A DNA stretch of 55,944 nt from Cupriavidus sp. BIS7 (GCF_000292345.1 NZ_ALOU01000064.1:1-55944), one strand, 5' to 3'; positions 26,854 through 36,439 are shown, counted from the first letter of the stretch. Numbers and translations: made by a program. The notes: generated from the letters alone by a model not told the origin.

Positions 26854-29073
26854 ATGTCGACCCCATCCACTTCAGGATTGCACCTGAGGACTCATCACCG
26901 CGTGCTGCGCGACGGCGTCGAGCTGCTGTCCTCGATGCGTTTCGCCATCACGCTGCTGACGGTGATTGCCATCTCCAGCATCATCGGCACGGTGCTCAAG
27001 CAGAATGAGCCGTACCCGAATTACGTCAACCAGTTCGGGCCGTTCTGGGCGGACCTTTTCCATGCGCTGTCGCTGCAGAAGGTGTACAGCTCGTGGTGGT
27101 TCCTGCTGATCCTGGCTTTCCTCGTTGTCTCGACGTCGCTTTGCATCGCGCGCAACGGGCCGAAAATGATCGTCGAGATGCGTTCGTGGAAGGACCACGT
27201 TCGCGAGCGCAGCCTGCGCGCGTTCCATCATCGCGGCGAATACGATGCCTCGCGCAGTCGCACCGAGGCCATCGGCCGGCTGGACGCGTTGCTGCGCAAT
27301 CGCGGCTATCGCGTCAAGCCAGTCGAGCATGATGGCGCGACGCTGCTGGCCGCAAAGGCCGGTGCGGCGAACAAGCTCGGCTACATCCTTGCCCACACCG
27401 CCATTGTCGTGATCTGCCTTGGCGGCCTGCTTGACGGCGATATGCTGATCCGCGCGCAGATGTGGTTCGGCGGCAAGACGCCGATCGACGGCAACGCCAT
27501 CATCAGCGAGATTCCCGCGCAGCACCGGCTCTCGCCTGGCAACCCGGGCTTCCGTGGCAACGCGTTTGTACCCGAGGGCGCGACCGTGTCGACTGCCATC
27601 CTCAACATTGCCGATGGCGCGCTGGTGCAGGACCTGCCGTTCAGCATCATGCTCAAGAAGTTCACGGTGGACTTCTACTCGACGGGCATGCCCAAGCTGT
27701 TCGCCTCCGACGTCGTCGTGACGGATCGCGCCACCGGCAAGAAAACCGAAGCGACTATCAAGGTCAACGAACCGCTGGTCGTCGACGGCGTTGCCATCTA
27801 CCAGTCAAGCTTCGAAGACGGCGGTTCGCGGCTGAAGTTCGTTGGCTATCCGATGACCGGCGCAGCGCACGCCACGTTCCCGTTCGCGGGCACGGTTGGC
27901 GGCAATGCACCGCTCGCCGGCACTGGAACCGGTGCCGACAAGGACGGGCTGACCGTCGAGTTCAGCGATTTCCGGTTGATGAACGTCGAGACCGTTACCG
28001 ACGCCTCGGGCAAGGCCGATGTGCGTGGCGTGGCGCGCAAGTCGTCGCTGGGAGCGCTCGAACAGCACCTCGGCGCCGCAGCGAGCCTGGACAAGGACAA
28101 GAACCTGCGCAATGTGGGGCCGTCGGTGCAGTACAAGCTGCGTGACCGCAACGGTCAGGCGCGCGAGTTCAACAACTACATGGTGCCCGTGCAGCTTGAT
28201 GGTCAGTCCGTGTTCCTGGCCGGCATGCGCGAATCGCCGAATGAGCCGTTCCGCTATCTGCGTATCCCGGCTGACGACCAGAACAGCGTAGCTGACTGGA
28301 TGCGCCTGCGCGCGGCGCTGCAGGACAAGGCAATGCGTGGCGAGGCGGCACGCCGCTTTGCCGAGATCTCCATGCCGGGGGCTGACAAGGCGGACCTGCG
28401 CAAGCAGCTTGCCGAAAGCGCCATGCGGGCGATGGATCTGTTTGCCGGCGCCACACGCATGTCGGCCGACGCGCCTCCGGGCGGCTTCACGGCCATCGCG
28501 GCATTCCTGGAGAAGTCCGTGCCCCAGGCCGATCAGCAAAAGGCCGCCGACGTGCTGCTGAAGATTCTCAATGGCTCCATGTGGGAACTGTGGCAACTGG
28601 CGCGCGAGCAGGACAAGCTGCCTGCCATCCCGAACGATGCGAAGAGCGGCGTGTTTCTCCAGCAGGCCATCAACGCGCTGTCGGACAGTTTCTTCTATGA
28701 AGCGCCGGTATTCCTGCAGCTTGACGACTTCCAGCAGGTCCAGGCAAGCGTGTTCCAGATGACCCGTGCGCCCGGTAAAAACATCGTGTATCTTGGGTGC
28801 CTGCTGCTGGTCCTGGGCGTGTTCTCGATGTTCTACATCCGCGAGCGGCGTGTCTGGATCTGGGTCAAGGACAAGCACGCCGACGATGCCGGACACCCCG
28901 GTGGCAGTCACGTCCTGATGGCAATGTCCACGCAGCGCCGCACGATGGATTTCGAGAAGGAGTTCACGTCACTGCGCGACGATATCGGCCGTGCGGTCGG
29001 TGGCGCGATGACGCCCGAGGCACAGCAAACCGGGCCATCAGCGTCTCATGATAAGAAAGCGTCGTCGCTATAG
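26854..29073 (+). CDS. resB: Cytochrome c biogenesis protein ResB/CcsB (System II)
   Basis: ResB forms with CcsA the System II haem-transport and ligation complex in the inner membrane. The 739-residue protein has three N-terminal hydrophobic segments (near residues 30-50, 82-100 and 172-195) and a large periplasmic domain. A last membrane segment lies near residue 650 (IVYLGCLLLVLGVFSMFYI). It also has a cytoplasmic tail rich in Thr/Gln/Ser. It lies 106 bases before ccsA. Confidence 0.94.
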   Translation: MSTPSTSGLHLRTHHRVLRDGVELLSSMRFAITLLTVIAISSIIGTVLKQNEPYPNYVNQFGPFWADLFHALSLQKVYSSWWFLLILAFLVVSTSLCIARNGPKMIVEMRSWKDHVRERSLRAFHHRGEYDASRSRTEAIGRLDALLRNRGYRVKPVEHDGATLLAAKAGAANKLGYILAHTAIVVICLGGLLDGDMLIRAQMWFGGKTPIDGNAIISEIPAQHRLSPGNPGFRGNAFVPEGATVSTAILNIADGALVQDLPFSIMLKKFTVDFYSTGMPKLFASDVVVTDRATGKKTEATIKVNEPLVVDGVAIYQSSFEDGGSRLKFVGYPMTGAAHATFPFAGTVGGNAPLAGTGTGADKDGLTVEFSDFRLMNVETVTDASGKADVRGVARKSSLGALEQHLGAAASLDKDKNLRNVGPSVQYKLRDRNGQAREFNNYMVPVQLDGQSVFLAGMRESPNEPFRYLRIPADDQNSVADWMRLRAALQDKAMRGEAARRFAEISMPGADKADLRKQLAESAMRAMDLFAGATRMSADAPPGGFTAIAAFLEKSVPQADQQKAADVLLKILNGSMWELWQLAREQDKLPAIPNDAKSGVFLQQAINALSDSFFYEAPVFLQLDDFQQVQASVFQMTRAPGKNIVYLGCLLLVLGVFSMFYIRERRVWIWVKDKHADDAGHPGGSHVLMAMSTQRRTMDFEKEFTSLRDDIGRAVGGAMTPEAQQTGPSASHDKKASSL

Positions 29074-29179
29074 TACAAAGGTACAAAAGCATGAACCGGC
29101 GTCCGGCCCAGCGGAGACATGCGGGCGGGACGCACGGCAGATATAACAGAGGCGCCATGCGCCGAAGAGCAGGAATGCC

Positions 29180-30403
29180 ATGTCCTCGAATGTGAATCAC
29201 GCCAATTCCGGCCTGGCGCCGCGGCAGGCTGCCGTAGCCCCCGACGCGCCGCGCGACGCGGCTGCCCTGGAGGCCGACTACCTCGAACCTTCATTTCTTC
29301 GCCGGCTTGGGCCGGTTGACTGGATTTTCGCGCTGTTTCTGGTGGCGGGCGCCGGGTTTGCATTGATGCGCTACGGTCACTGGATGAACGTCTATGACAA
29401 GGCGGTGCTGATTGCCGCGGTGCCGACCTTCGCGCTGCTCGGCTGGCACTGGAAGGCTGTCCGCCCGCTGATGGCGGGCATTGCGGTGCTGTCGCTGTCT
29501 GGCATCCAGCTCTACCACGGCGATCTGGCGCGGGCCGAGCAGGCATTCTTCCTCAAGTATTTCCTGTCGAGCCAGTCGGCCATCCTCTGGATGAGCGCCC
29601 TTGTGTACCTTTCGACACTGTTCTACTGGGTTGGCTTTGTCTCGAAGTCGGCCACGGGGGCGAGCATCGGCAGCAAGCTCTGCTGGGCAGCAGTGGTGCT
29701 GGGCTTCACGGGCCTGATGGTGCGCTGGTACGAGTCGTACCTGATTGGCGCAGATATCGGCCATATTCCGATCTCGAACCTCTATGAGGTGTTCGTCCTC
29801 TTCACGTTGATCACGTCGCTGTTCTACCTGTATTACGAGCGTCGCTACGCCACGCGTGCACTGGGGCCGTTCGTGATGCTGGTGGTGTCGGCCGCGGTTG
29901 GCTTCCTGCTCTGGTACACCGTCACGCGCAACGCGCAGGAGATTCAGCCGCTGGTGCCTGCCCTGCAAAGCTGGTGGATGAAGATCCATGTCCCCGCAAA
30001 CTTCATCGGCTATGGCACGTTTTCGCTGGCGGCCATGGTGTCCGTGGCCTACCTGCTCAAGCAGCACGGCATTCTGGCCGAGCGCCTGCCCTCGCTCGAA
30101 TTGCTCGATGACGTGATGTACAAGGCCATCGCCGTCGGCTTTGCGTTCTTCACGATCGCGACGATCCTCGGTGCATTGTGGGCTGCCGAAGCCTGGGGCG
30201 GTTACTGGAGCTGGGACCCGAAGGAAACCTGGGCGCTGATCGTCTGGCTCAACTATGCAGCGTGGCTGCACATGCGCCTGATGAAGGGCCTGCGCGGCAC
30301 GGTTGCCGCGTGGTGGGCGCTGGTGGGACTGCTGGTAACGACCTTTGCGTTCCTGGGCGTCAACATGTTCCTGTCCGGGCTGCACAGCTACGGCGAACTC
30401 TGA
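29180..30403 (+). CDS. ccsA: Cytochrome c biogenesis protein CcsA/ResC (System II)
   Basis: CcsA is the haem-handling partner of ResB. The 407-residue multi-pass protein has the tryptophan-rich WWD signature WGGYWSWDPKET at 339-350 and conserved histidines on the outer face, including one near KIHVPANFIGYG. It has an N-terminal cytoplasmic extension of about 45 residues before the first membrane segment. The ATG at 29198 or later codons are alternatives, but 29180 gives the longest consistent frame. Confidence 0.94.
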   Translation: MSSNVNHANSGLAPRQAAVAPDAPRDAAALEADYLEPSFLRRLGPVDWIFALFLVAGAGFALMRYGHWMNVYDKAVLIAAVPTFALLGWHWKAVRPLMAGIAVLSLSGIQLYHGDLARAEQAFFLKYFLSSQSAILWMSALVYLSTLFYWVGFVSKSATGASIGSKLCWAAVVLGFTGLMVRWYESYLIGADIGHIPISNLYEVFVLFTLITSLFYLYYERRYATRALGPFVMLVVSAAVGFLLWYTVTRNAQEIQPLVPALQSWWMKIHVPANFIGYGTFSLAAMVSVAYLLKQHGILAERLPSLELLDDVMYKAIAVGFAFFTIATILGALWAAEAWGGYWSWDPKETWALIVWLNYAAWLHMRLMKGLRGTVAAWWALVGLLVTTFAFLGVNMFLSGLHSYGEL

Positions 30404-30426
30404 CCCACACTGCCTTCGACTGAACG

Positions 30427-30456
30427 ACAAGGCCTGCCGCGATCGGCAGGCCTTGT
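30427..30456 (+). terminator. Terminator hairpin after ccsA
   Basis: A perfect 13-bp stem ACAAGGCCTGCCG / CGGCAGGCCTTGT with a CGAT loop lies 23 bases after the ccsA stop. It is followed by a weak T-rich stretch (TGCTTTC). Confidence 0.75.
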
Positions 30457-30620
30457 TGCTTTCGGGCCATTGCGATCCGCCTTTGATGTGGCTTCGCCCG
30501 ACGGCCAGTGACGGCTCCGGCAACGTTTCGTCAGATTACGCAATGCCGATCCTCCGGCATCTTGCCTATACCTTAAACGCCACATTCATCGGTTGAGCGC
30601 CACATTTTTTTGGGCTGCGC

Positions 30621-30648
30621 GGAATAAACACATCACATTAGGTGTTTA
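30621..30648 (+). promoter_or_regulatory. ECF-sigma-type promoter candidate before the lipoprotein gene
   Basis: GGAATAA (30621-30627) and GTTT (30644-30647) are separated by 16 bases, the layout of group IV sigma promoters. An overlapping inverted repeat TAAACAC / GTGTTTA spans 30625-30648. It precedes a lipoprotein gene that directly precedes an ECF sigma factor, so autoregulation of the locus is likely (inference). Confidence 0.55.
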
Positions 30649-30700
30649 CTGGAGGAGAACGGCGCCGGCTGTCGGCACCGCACTGGAGAAGGAGAACCCC

Positions 30701-31132
30701 ATGATGGCTTCCCGTCACACCGCTGTATCCATGCTCCGCCCGATCGCACTTGCGATGGGTGCTGCCTCTGTCCTGCTGGCCGGTTGTTCCAGCATGGGCA
30801 TGAACATGGGCGGCGGCAACATGCCGCCGACCGTGAAGGTCACCAACGGTGCGCTGACCGATCCGCAGGGCCTGACGCTGTACACGTTCGATCGTGATCC
30901 GGCCAATGGCGGCAAGAGCGTATGCAACGGCATGTGCTCGACCAACTGGCCGCCGCTGCTGGCCGAACCGGGCAAGAGCGGCTCGGGCGACTACTCGATC
31001 ATCACGCGTGACGATGGCACCCGCCAGTGGGCCTACAAGGGCAAGCCGCTTTACCGCTTTGCCAAGGACGCAAGGCAGGGTGATCGTGGTGGCGACAACT
31101 TCAACAGCGTCTGGCACGTGGCGACGCCTTGA
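30701..31132 (+). CDS. Met-rich lipoprotein with Yx(F/W/Y)xxD repeats (Lipoprotein_15 type)
   Basis: The 143-residue product has a lipoprotein signal with lipobox LLAGC and lipidated Cys29. The mature N-terminus is Met- and Gly-rich (SSMGMNMGGGNM, Met at 32, 34, 36 and 41). Two repeats with the YxFxxD motif follow: YTFDRD at 61-66 and YRFAKD at 118-123, plus a CNGMC cysteine pair at 75-79. GGAG (30691-30694) is 6 bases before the ATG. Function is unknown in the family. It precedes the sigma factor and MsrPQ genes. The Met-rich stretch suggests a possible sacrificial or MsrP-repaired envelope target, which is inference. Confidence 0.85.
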   Translation: MMASRHTAVSMLRPIALAMGAASVLLAGCSSMGMNMGGGNMPPTVKVTNGALTDPQGLTLYTFDRDPANGGKSVCNGMCSTNWPPLLAEPGKSGSGDYSIITRDDGTRQWAYKGKPLYRFAKDARQGDRGGDNFNSVWHVATP

Positions 31133-31161
31133 GCCCCTTGCGGTAGAGCGGAAGCCCCGGC

Positions 31162-31695
31162 ATGGAACCGTTTGAACGCCAGTTGGTGGTGCTGGCGCCG
31201 CGCTTGCGGCGCCACGCGCGCGGCCTGACCGGCGACGCCACGCTGGCCGACGACCTCGTGCAGGACACGCTCGAGCGTGCCCTGCGCTATCGCTGGCGCT
31301 TCCGCCTGCGCCCCGGGGCGCTCTGGGGTGACGGTGCCGACGGGCTGCTGCCATGGCTGCTGACGCTAATGCACCGTCTGCGCCTGAACCATCTGCGCAA
31401 GAGTGACATCGTGACCGCTACCGATACCCTTCCCGACGTGGCTGCACATGACGCGGATCCTGGCCTGCGCCGCGATCTGCTGCAGGCGTTGGGCAAGCTG
31501 CCGGAAGCGCAGCGCGCGGTGTTGCTGCTAGTGAGTCTGGAACAGTTTTCCTATGCCGAGGCGGCCCAGGTGCTCGAGGTGCCGATCGGTACGGTAATGT
31601 CACGGCTTGCCCGTGCGCGCGAACACATGCGTCGCCTGCTCGACGGCGGCCCCGAGGGCGCGGCGGCGCCAACCGCGCTGCAGCGAGTGAAATGA
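31162..31695 (+). CDS. ECF-type RNA polymerase sigma factor
   Basis: The 177-residue protein has sigma region 2 (LTGDATLADDLVQDTLERAL, near 22-41) and region 4 (LPEAQRAVLLLVSLEQFSYA, then a helix-turn-helix near 135-155). There is no region 1 or 3, so it is a group IV sigma. The anti-sigma gene overlaps its stop by 4 bases. It probably drives the upstream GGAATAA-N16-GTTT promoter and this operon, in answer to an envelope oxidative signal suggested by MsrPQ. Confidence 0.92.
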   Translation: MEPFERQLVVLAPRLRRHARGLTGDATLADDLVQDTLERALRYRWRFRLRPGALWGDGADGLLPWLLTLMHRLRLNHLRKSDIVTATDTLPDVAAHDADPGLRRDLLQALGKLPEAQRAVLLLVSLEQFSYAEAAQVLEVPIGTVMSRLARAREHMRRLLDGGPEGAAAPTALQRVK

Positions 31696-32528
31696 TGGTG
31701 ACCCCGACCCCTGTCGGCGAAGCCGACCTCCATGCTTATGCGGATGGCCAGTTGAGCGGCCCGCGCCGCGCCGAAGTCGAAGCCTTCCTGGCCGCAGACC
31801 CGGAAGCCGCGCGCAAGGTCGAGGCCTGGCGGCGGCAAACGGCGGCGCTGCACGCCTCGCTTAATAGTGTGCTCAAGGAGGCCGTACCGCTTGCCGCACT
31901 ACCGCGCGGGTTGCGCGAAGGCACTGCACGCCCCAAGTCACGCCGTCCGGGCTGGCCGTTGGCGCTGGCGCTGGCGGCCAGTGTCTCCACGTTCATCATC
32001 GGCGGGGCGAGCGGCTGGATGGCGCGTGGCCGCTTCGATGCCGATCTGGGCGGCGTAGCGCCGGTCGAACGTTTTGCCCGCGATGCACTGGCCAGCCATG
32101 TCGTCTATGCGCCTGAGGTGCGCCACGTGGTCGAGGTGCCTGCCAGCGATGAGGCACACATGGTGGCCTGGCTGTCGAAGCGGCTCGGGGCCCCGCTGCA
32201 GGTGCCGGACCTGCGCGCCCAGGGCTTTCACCTGATCGGTGGGCGGCTTGGCGTGGCAGAAGGCGGGCCGATGGCCATCCTGATGTACGAGAACGACGAC
32301 GGCATGCGTCTGTCGCTGCAGCTGCGCTGCATGGCGCAGGGTACGCCCGACACGGCGTTCCGGCTGGAACGGCTGGTGCCGGGGCAGGGTGGTCCGCCCG
32401 CCGGGCCGAATGCCATGGCATTCTATTGGGTCGACCGTAACCTGGGATTCGCGCTGGCCGGCCCGCTGGACCGCGAGCGTCTGCTGGCGCTGGCGCATGC
32501 GGTCTATCAGCAATACCAGCGGGGATGA
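31692..32528 (+). CDS. Membrane-anchored anti-sigma factor
   Basis: The 278-residue protein begins with a short cytoplasmic zinc-less anti-sigma-like domain ([31 protein letters not shown]). A single membrane helix lies near residues 90-112 ([20 protein letters not shown]), followed by a periplasmic domain of about 165 residues. Its ATG overlaps the sigma stop (ATGA), indicating coupled expression. The topology fits regulated release of the sigma factor in response to a periplasmic signal. The family is assigned from architecture and context. Confidence 0.87.
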   Translation: MMVTPTPVGEADLHAYADGQLSGPRRAEVEAFLAADPEAARKVEAWRRQTAALHASLNSVLKEAVPLAALPRGLREGTARPKSRRPGWPLALALAASVSTFIIGGASGWMARGRFDADLGGVAPVERFARDALASHVVYAPEVRHVVEVPASDEAHMVAWLSKRLGAPLQVPDLRAQGFHLIGGRLGVAEGGPMAILMYENDDGMRLSLQLRCMAQGTPDTAFRLERLVPGQGGPPAGPNAMAFYWVDRNLGFALAGPLDRERLLALAHAVYQQYQRG

Positions 32529-32622
32529 TCGAGCCGACGCACTATCCGGCCAACTTCCTGACCAACTTTGCGGCCACACTTGCTGTCGAATCCTGCAAGC
32601 ACCACCAAGGTCCATCCCCATC

Positions 32623-33633
32623 ATGCTGATTCCTGCCCCGAAATGGCTGCGCGGTGACGATATCGCCGCATCGGAAATCACCCCCCAACACGTGTTCGCC
32701 ACGCGGCGGCGGCTGCTGGCAATGGCCGCGGCCGGTGCCGCAGGCAGCCTGGCAACGCCGTGGTTCGCGCGGCAGGCATTCGCGCAGGGCACCCCGGGCA
32801 AGCTTCCCCGGTTGGCGGCCACCCCAAACAACGCGTACGTGGTGACGGACAAGCGCACACCGTATGAGGACGTCACCACCTACAACAATTTCTACGAGTT
32901 CGGCACCGACAAGTCCGACCCCGCCCGGTACGCGGCCACGCTGCGGCCGCGCCCGTGGCAGGTTGCCGTGGAGGGGCTGGTGAAGCGGCCAAAGGCCTAT
33001 GACCTCGACGAACTGCTGAAGCTCGCGCCGATGGAGGAGCGCGTCTACCGGCTGCGCTGCGTGGAAGGATGGTCGATGGTGATCCCTTGGATCGGCTATC
33101 CGCTGGCGGAGCTGATCCGCCGCGTCGAACCGCAGCCTGGCGCGAAGTTCGTCCAGTTCATCACGCTTGCCGACAAGAAGCAGATGCCGGGCATCAGCAG
33201 CGGCGTGCTGGACTGGCCCTACAGCGAAGGCCTTCGCATGGACGAGGCCATGCATCCGCTCGCGCTGCTGACGTTCGGGCTCTACGGTGAAGTGCTGCCG
33301 AACCAGAATGGCGCCCCGGTGCGCATGGTGCTGCCGTGGAAGTACGGCTTCAAGAGCGCGAAGTCGATCGTGAAGATCCGCTTCACCGACAAGCAGCCGC
33401 CGACGAGCTGGAACATCGCCGCGCCGAACGAGTATGGCTTCTATTCGAACGTGAATCCGGACGTGGACCATCCGCGCTGGAGTCAGGCGACGGAGCGGCG
33501 TATCGGCGAAGACAAGGGCGGCGGCGGCTTCTCGGCGCTGTTTGCGCCGAAGCGCAAGACGCTGCCGTTCAACGGTTATGGCGCGCAGGTGGCCTCGCTC
33601 TATCAGGGCATGGATCTGAGGAAGAATTTCTGA
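32623..33633 (+). CDS. msrP: Periplasmic methionine sulfoxide reductase catalytic subunit MsrP (YedY)
   Basis: MsrP is a molybdopterin enzyme that repairs oxidised methionines of periplasmic proteins. From the ATG at 32623 it has 336 residues. A Tat signal contains the twin arginines in [13 protein letters not shown] (28-30), and the molybdenum-ligating Cys146 is in YRLRCVEGW. An in-frame opening further upstream has no start support. It follows the anti-sigma gene by 94 bases and overlaps msrQ by one base, so both are co-translated. Confidence 0.95.
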   Translation: MLIPAPKWLRGDDIAASEITPQHVFATRRRLLAMAAAGAAGSLATPWFARQAFAQGTPGKLPRLAATPNNAYVVTDKRTPYEDVTTYNNFYEFGTDKSDPARYAATLRPRPWQVAVEGLVKRPKAYDLDELLKLAPMEERVYRLRCVEGWSMVIPWIGYPLAELIRRVEPQPGAKFVQFITLADKKQMPGISSGVLDWPYSEGLRMDEAMHPLALLTFGLYGEVLPNQNGAPVRMVLPWKYGFKSAKSIVKIRFTDKQPPTSWNIAAPNEYGFYSNVNPDVDHPRWSQATERRIGEDKGGGGFSALFAPKRKTLPFNGYGAQVASLYQGMDLRKNF

Positions 33634-34313
33634 TGGCGGAGCGTGACCTGACGGCCACCAGCGCGGCACGAGCCACGCGACAGCAGGGCGGCGGACTCGC
33701 CATGCTCGCGCCATCGCGTGTGCGGGCGGTCAAGGTTGTCGCCTGGTGCCTGGCGATGCTGCCCTTTGCCCGCCTGATGTACCTCGGCGCCACGGGGCAG
33801 TTCGGCGCCAATCCGCTTGAGTTCGTGACCCGTTCCACTGGCACGTGGACGCTTGTGATGCTGTGCGTGACGCTGGCCGTCACACCACTGCGCCGGATCA
33901 CGGGCTGGCATTGGCTGATCCGGCTGCGCCGCATGTTCGGCCTGTTCGCGTTCTTCTACGGCGTGCAGCATTTCCTGCTTTGGCTGGCGGTGGATCGCGG
34001 GTTTGACGTGGCCTACATGATCAAGGACATCGGCAAGCGGCCCTTCATCACCGTGGGCTTCGCGGCGTTCGTGCTGATGACCCCGCTGGCTGCCACATCC
34101 GCCAACGCGGCGGTGCGCTGGCTTGGCGGCAGGCGCTGGCAGGTGCTGCACCGGGCCATTTATGCGATTGCCGTACTGGCGATCCTGCACTACTGGTGGC
34201 ACAAGGCCGGCAAGCATGATTTCCGCGAGGTGTCGATCTATGCCGCGGTGGTGGGCGCGCTGTTGGGGATGCGCGTCTGGTGGTGGGTGCGCAGACCGCG
34301 GGCGGCACAGTAG
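33633..34313 (+). CDS. msrQ: Haem-binding membrane subunit MsrQ (YedZ)
   Basis: MsrQ is the inner-membrane b-type haem protein that feeds electrons from the respiratory chain or flavin reductase to MsrP. The 226-residue product has six hydrophobic segments of the ferric reductase-like fold. Conserved histidines lie in FYGVQHFLLW, QVLHRAIYAI and ILHYWWHKAGKHDF. Its ATG overlaps the msrP stop (TGATG). A cytoplasmic N-terminal tail of about 27 residues is longer than in E. coli. Confidence 0.94.
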   Translation: MAERDLTATSAARATRQQGGGLAMLAPSRVRAVKVVAWCLAMLPFARLMYLGATGQFGANPLEFVTRSTGTWTLVMLCVTLAVTPLRRITGWHWLIRLRRMFGLFAFFYGVQHFLLWLAVDRGFDVAYMIKDIGKRPFITVGFAAFVLMTPLAATSANAAVRWLGGRRWQVLHRAIYAIAVLAILHYWWHKAGKHDFREVSIYAAVVGALLGMRVWWWVRRPRAAQ

Positions 34314-34317
34314 AAAT

Positions 34318-34348
34318 AAAAAGGGCGACGCAAAGCGTCGCCCTTTTT
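34318..34348. terminator. Bidirectional terminator between msrQ and lysA
   Basis: AAAAAGGGCGACGC and GCGTCGCCCTTTTT form a 14-bp perfect stem with an AAA loop, T-rich in both directions. It ends both convergent genes. Confidence 0.93.
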
Positions 34349-34363
34349 ATTGCTGAAGCCCGG

Positions 34364-35623
34364 TCAGGCCTTCAGCAGCCGCTCGCCGCGGAACAAGTCG
34401 GCCGGCAATTCGCGTTCGCGCACCAGGTGCACGGTATCGCCATCGACCATTACCTCGGCGGCGCGGCCGCGCGTGTTGTAGTTGGAGCTCATGACGAAGC
34501 CGTACGCGCCGGCCGACATCACGGCCAGCAGGTCGCCCGGCTGGACGGCCAGCGAGCGGTCGCGGCCAAGCCAGTCGCCCGATTCGCAGACCGGGCCCAC
34601 CACGTCGTACTTCACCAGCGCGTCGTTGCGCGGGGTGACGGGTTCGATACGATGGAAGGCCTCGTACATTGCCGGACGTGCGAGATCGTTCATTGCGGCA
34701 TCGACGATGCAGAAGTTCTTGGCCACGCCGGGCTTCAGGAATTCCACCTGCGTGAGCAGCACGCCGGCATTGCCCACGAGCGAGCGGCCCGGCTCGAACA
34801 GCACTTCGCGATGACCATGGCCACGCGCGGCCACGCGATCGATCAGCGTTGTGGCAAAGCCCGTGATGTCCGGCGGCGTCTCGTCGGCGTAGGTAATGCC
34901 CAGGCCGCCGCCCACGTCGATGTGTTCCAGCTTGATGCCCTCGGCTTCAAGCGCTTCGACCACATCCAGCACCTTGTCCAGCGCTTCCAGGTACGGCGCC
35001 ACTTCGGTGATCTGCGAGCCGATATGGCAGTCGATGCCAGTCACCTCGATATTCGGCAGCGCAGCGGCGGCACGATAGGTCGGCAGCACGTCTTCGAACG
35101 CGACGCCGAACTTGTTGCCCTTGAGGCCCGTCGAGATGTACGGGTGCGTCTTGGCATCGACGTCAGGGTTGATGCGCAGCGACACGCGCGCGCGCTTGCC
35201 CAGGCGGCCGGCTACGGCGTTCAGGCGGTCCAGTTCAGGAATCGACTCGACGTTGAACCCGCGCACGTCGTGCTTCAGCGCCAGTTCCATGTCGGCGATG
35301 CTCTTGGCTACGCCCGAGAACACCACCTTGCGCGGGTCGCCGCCGGCTGCGATCACACGCAGCAGTTCGCCGCCCGATACGATGTCGAAACCGGCGCCAA
35401 GCTGTGCAAAGACCTGCAGCACGGCCAGGTTCGAATTGGCCTTTACGGCGAATTGCACGTGAGCGTTGCGTCCTTTGCAGGCGGCCGCGTAGGCGTTGTA
35501 CGCGGCGGTCAGCGCGGCGCGCGAGTAGACGAATGTCGGCGTGCCGAACTCGGCGGCGATGCGGGCGAGCGGAACTTGCTCGACGGAAAGGGCGCCGTCG
35601 CGGCGATGAAAGAAGTCGGTCAT
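34364..35623 (-). CDS. lysA: Diaminopimelate decarboxylase
   Basis: LysA makes L-lysine from meso-diaminopimelate, the last step of lysine synthesis. The 419-residue protein is a fold-III PLP enzyme. PLP-binding Lys61 is in AVKANSN, and the glycine-rich phosphate loop lies near HIDVGGGLG. The C-terminal GPVCESGDWLG carries the catalytic cysteine. It lies 26 bases after lptM on the minus strand, the common lptM-lysA pair opposite cyaY. Confidence 0.96.
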   Translation of the reverse strand: MTDFFHRRDGALSVEQVPLARIAAEFGTPTFVYSRAALTAAYNAYAAACKGRNAHVQFAVKANSNLAVLQVFAQLGAGFDIVSGGELLRVIAAGGDPRKVVFSGVAKSIADMELALKHDVRGFNVESIPELDRLNAVAGRLGKRARVSLRINPDVDAKTHPYISTGLKGNKFGVAFEDVLPTYRAAAALPNIEVTGIDCHIGSQITEVAPYLEALDKVLDVVEALEAEGIKLEHIDVGGGLGITYADETPPDITGFATTLIDRVAARGHGHREVLFEPGRSLVGNAGVLLTQVEFLKPGVAKNFCIVDAAMNDLARPAMYEAFHRIEPVTPRNDALVKYDVVGPVCESGDWLGRDRSLAVQPGDLLAVMSAGAYGFVMSSNYNTRGRAAEVMVDGDTVHLVRERELPADLFRGERLLKA

Positions 35624-35649
35624 GTTCTAACGAGCACTAAAGCGGGCAC

Positions 35650-35907
35650 TCAACGTGCTGATGGGGCGGAACTGCCGTGGGCCGGTTCGATGGGAGCGGG
35701 CGCAGCCGTGGTTGGATCGGCCATCGGGCGCGCCGGTACGACGGCACCTGGCGCATCCGGCTTGCCCAGGCCGGGATCGGCCACGGCGGGCGGTGTCTGC
35801 GCGGGCGGTACAGTCGGCATGTAAAGCGGGCCGCGAATGCCGCACCCGGCAAGGGGCATCGCGAGCATGGCGGCAAACGCCGATACAATCGCACCACGAC
35901 GCAGCAT
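35650..35907 (-). CDS. lptM: LPS-assembly lipoprotein LptM (YifL family)
   Basis: LptM is a small outer-membrane lipoprotein that helps LptD mature. The 85-residue product has a signal peptide, lipobox LAGC with Cys22, and the family signature CGIRGPLYMP right after it. A Pro/Ala-rich tail follows. AAGGA lies 7 bases before the ATG at 35907, which is preferred to an in-frame ATG at 35922. It is co-oriented with lysA. Confidence 0.9.
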   Translation of the reverse strand: MLRRGAIVSAFAAMLAMPLAGCGIRGPLYMPTVPPAQTPPAVADPGLGKPDAPGAVVPARPMADPTTAAPAPIEPAHGSSAPSAR

Positions 35908-36039
35908 CGGGGAGTCCTTCATTGTCTGGATGGCTTTTCGGATGGCTGCGGGGAGCGCGGAGCTTCCCGATTTTTCCATCAATTGATGCCGGCCCGAGTG
36001 CCCTTCTGGAACGGGGCGCCGGCGGCCTTGGAGTGTAGC

Positions 36040-36375
36040 ATGCCCCCCCTCAGTGAAAGCGAGTTCCTGGCTCTGGCCAGCGAGGCCCTGGATCAGCTCG
36101 AAGCGGCGATCGAAGCCGCCGCCGATGCCGCCGATGCGGACGTGGAAATCAATCGCACCGGCAATGTGATGGAACTCGAGTTCGAGGACGGCTCCAAGAT
36201 CATCGTCAACAGCCAGGCGCCGATGCAGGAACTGTGGGTGGCGGCCAAGGCAGGTGGCTTCCACTTCCGCCGCGACGGCGGCAAGTGGCTCGACACGCGC
36301 AGCGGCGCGGAACTGTATGCGGCGCTGTCGGCGTACATGAGCCAGCAGGCCGGGGCGGCGTTGGTGCTGAGATAG
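36040..36375 (+). CDS. cyaY: Frataxin homologue CyaY
   Basis: CyaY is an iron-binding regulator of Fe-S cluster assembly. The 111-residue product begins MPPLSESEFLALASEALDQL. It has an acidic first helix (EAAIEAAADAADADVEI) and the conserved beta-sheet segment LEFEDGSKIIVNSQAPMQEL, then WVAAKAGGFHF. It is divergent from lptM-lysA with 132 bases between the starts. Confidence 0.94.
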   Translation: MPPLSESEFLALASEALDQLEAAIEAAADAADADVEINRTGNVMELEFEDGSKIIVNSQAPMQELWVAAKAGGFHFRRDGGKWLDTRSGAELYAALSAYMSQQAGAALVLR

Positions 36376-36401
36376 GTCGGCCTGCTTCAGACCCTGAATG
36401 C

Positions 36402-36439
36402 AAGACGCCCGACCAGGCTCGTCGGGCGTCTTTCGTTTT
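36402..36439 (+). terminator. Terminator after cyaY
   Basis: AAGACGCCCGAC (36402-36413) pairs with GTCGGGCGTCTT (36421-36432) over a 7-base loop and is followed by TCGTTTT. Confidence 0.9.

Noticed and set aside
31692..32528. Anti-sigma factor as an NrsF-type six-helix protein
   Set aside because: Only one hydrophobic segment is visible and the rest is soluble, so it is a bitopic anti-sigma and not the multi-pass NrsF type.
34280..35824. Plus-strand frame of about 514 codons opposite lysA and lptM
   Set aside because: It starts within msrQ, crosses a terminator and is antisense to lysA, which is complete.
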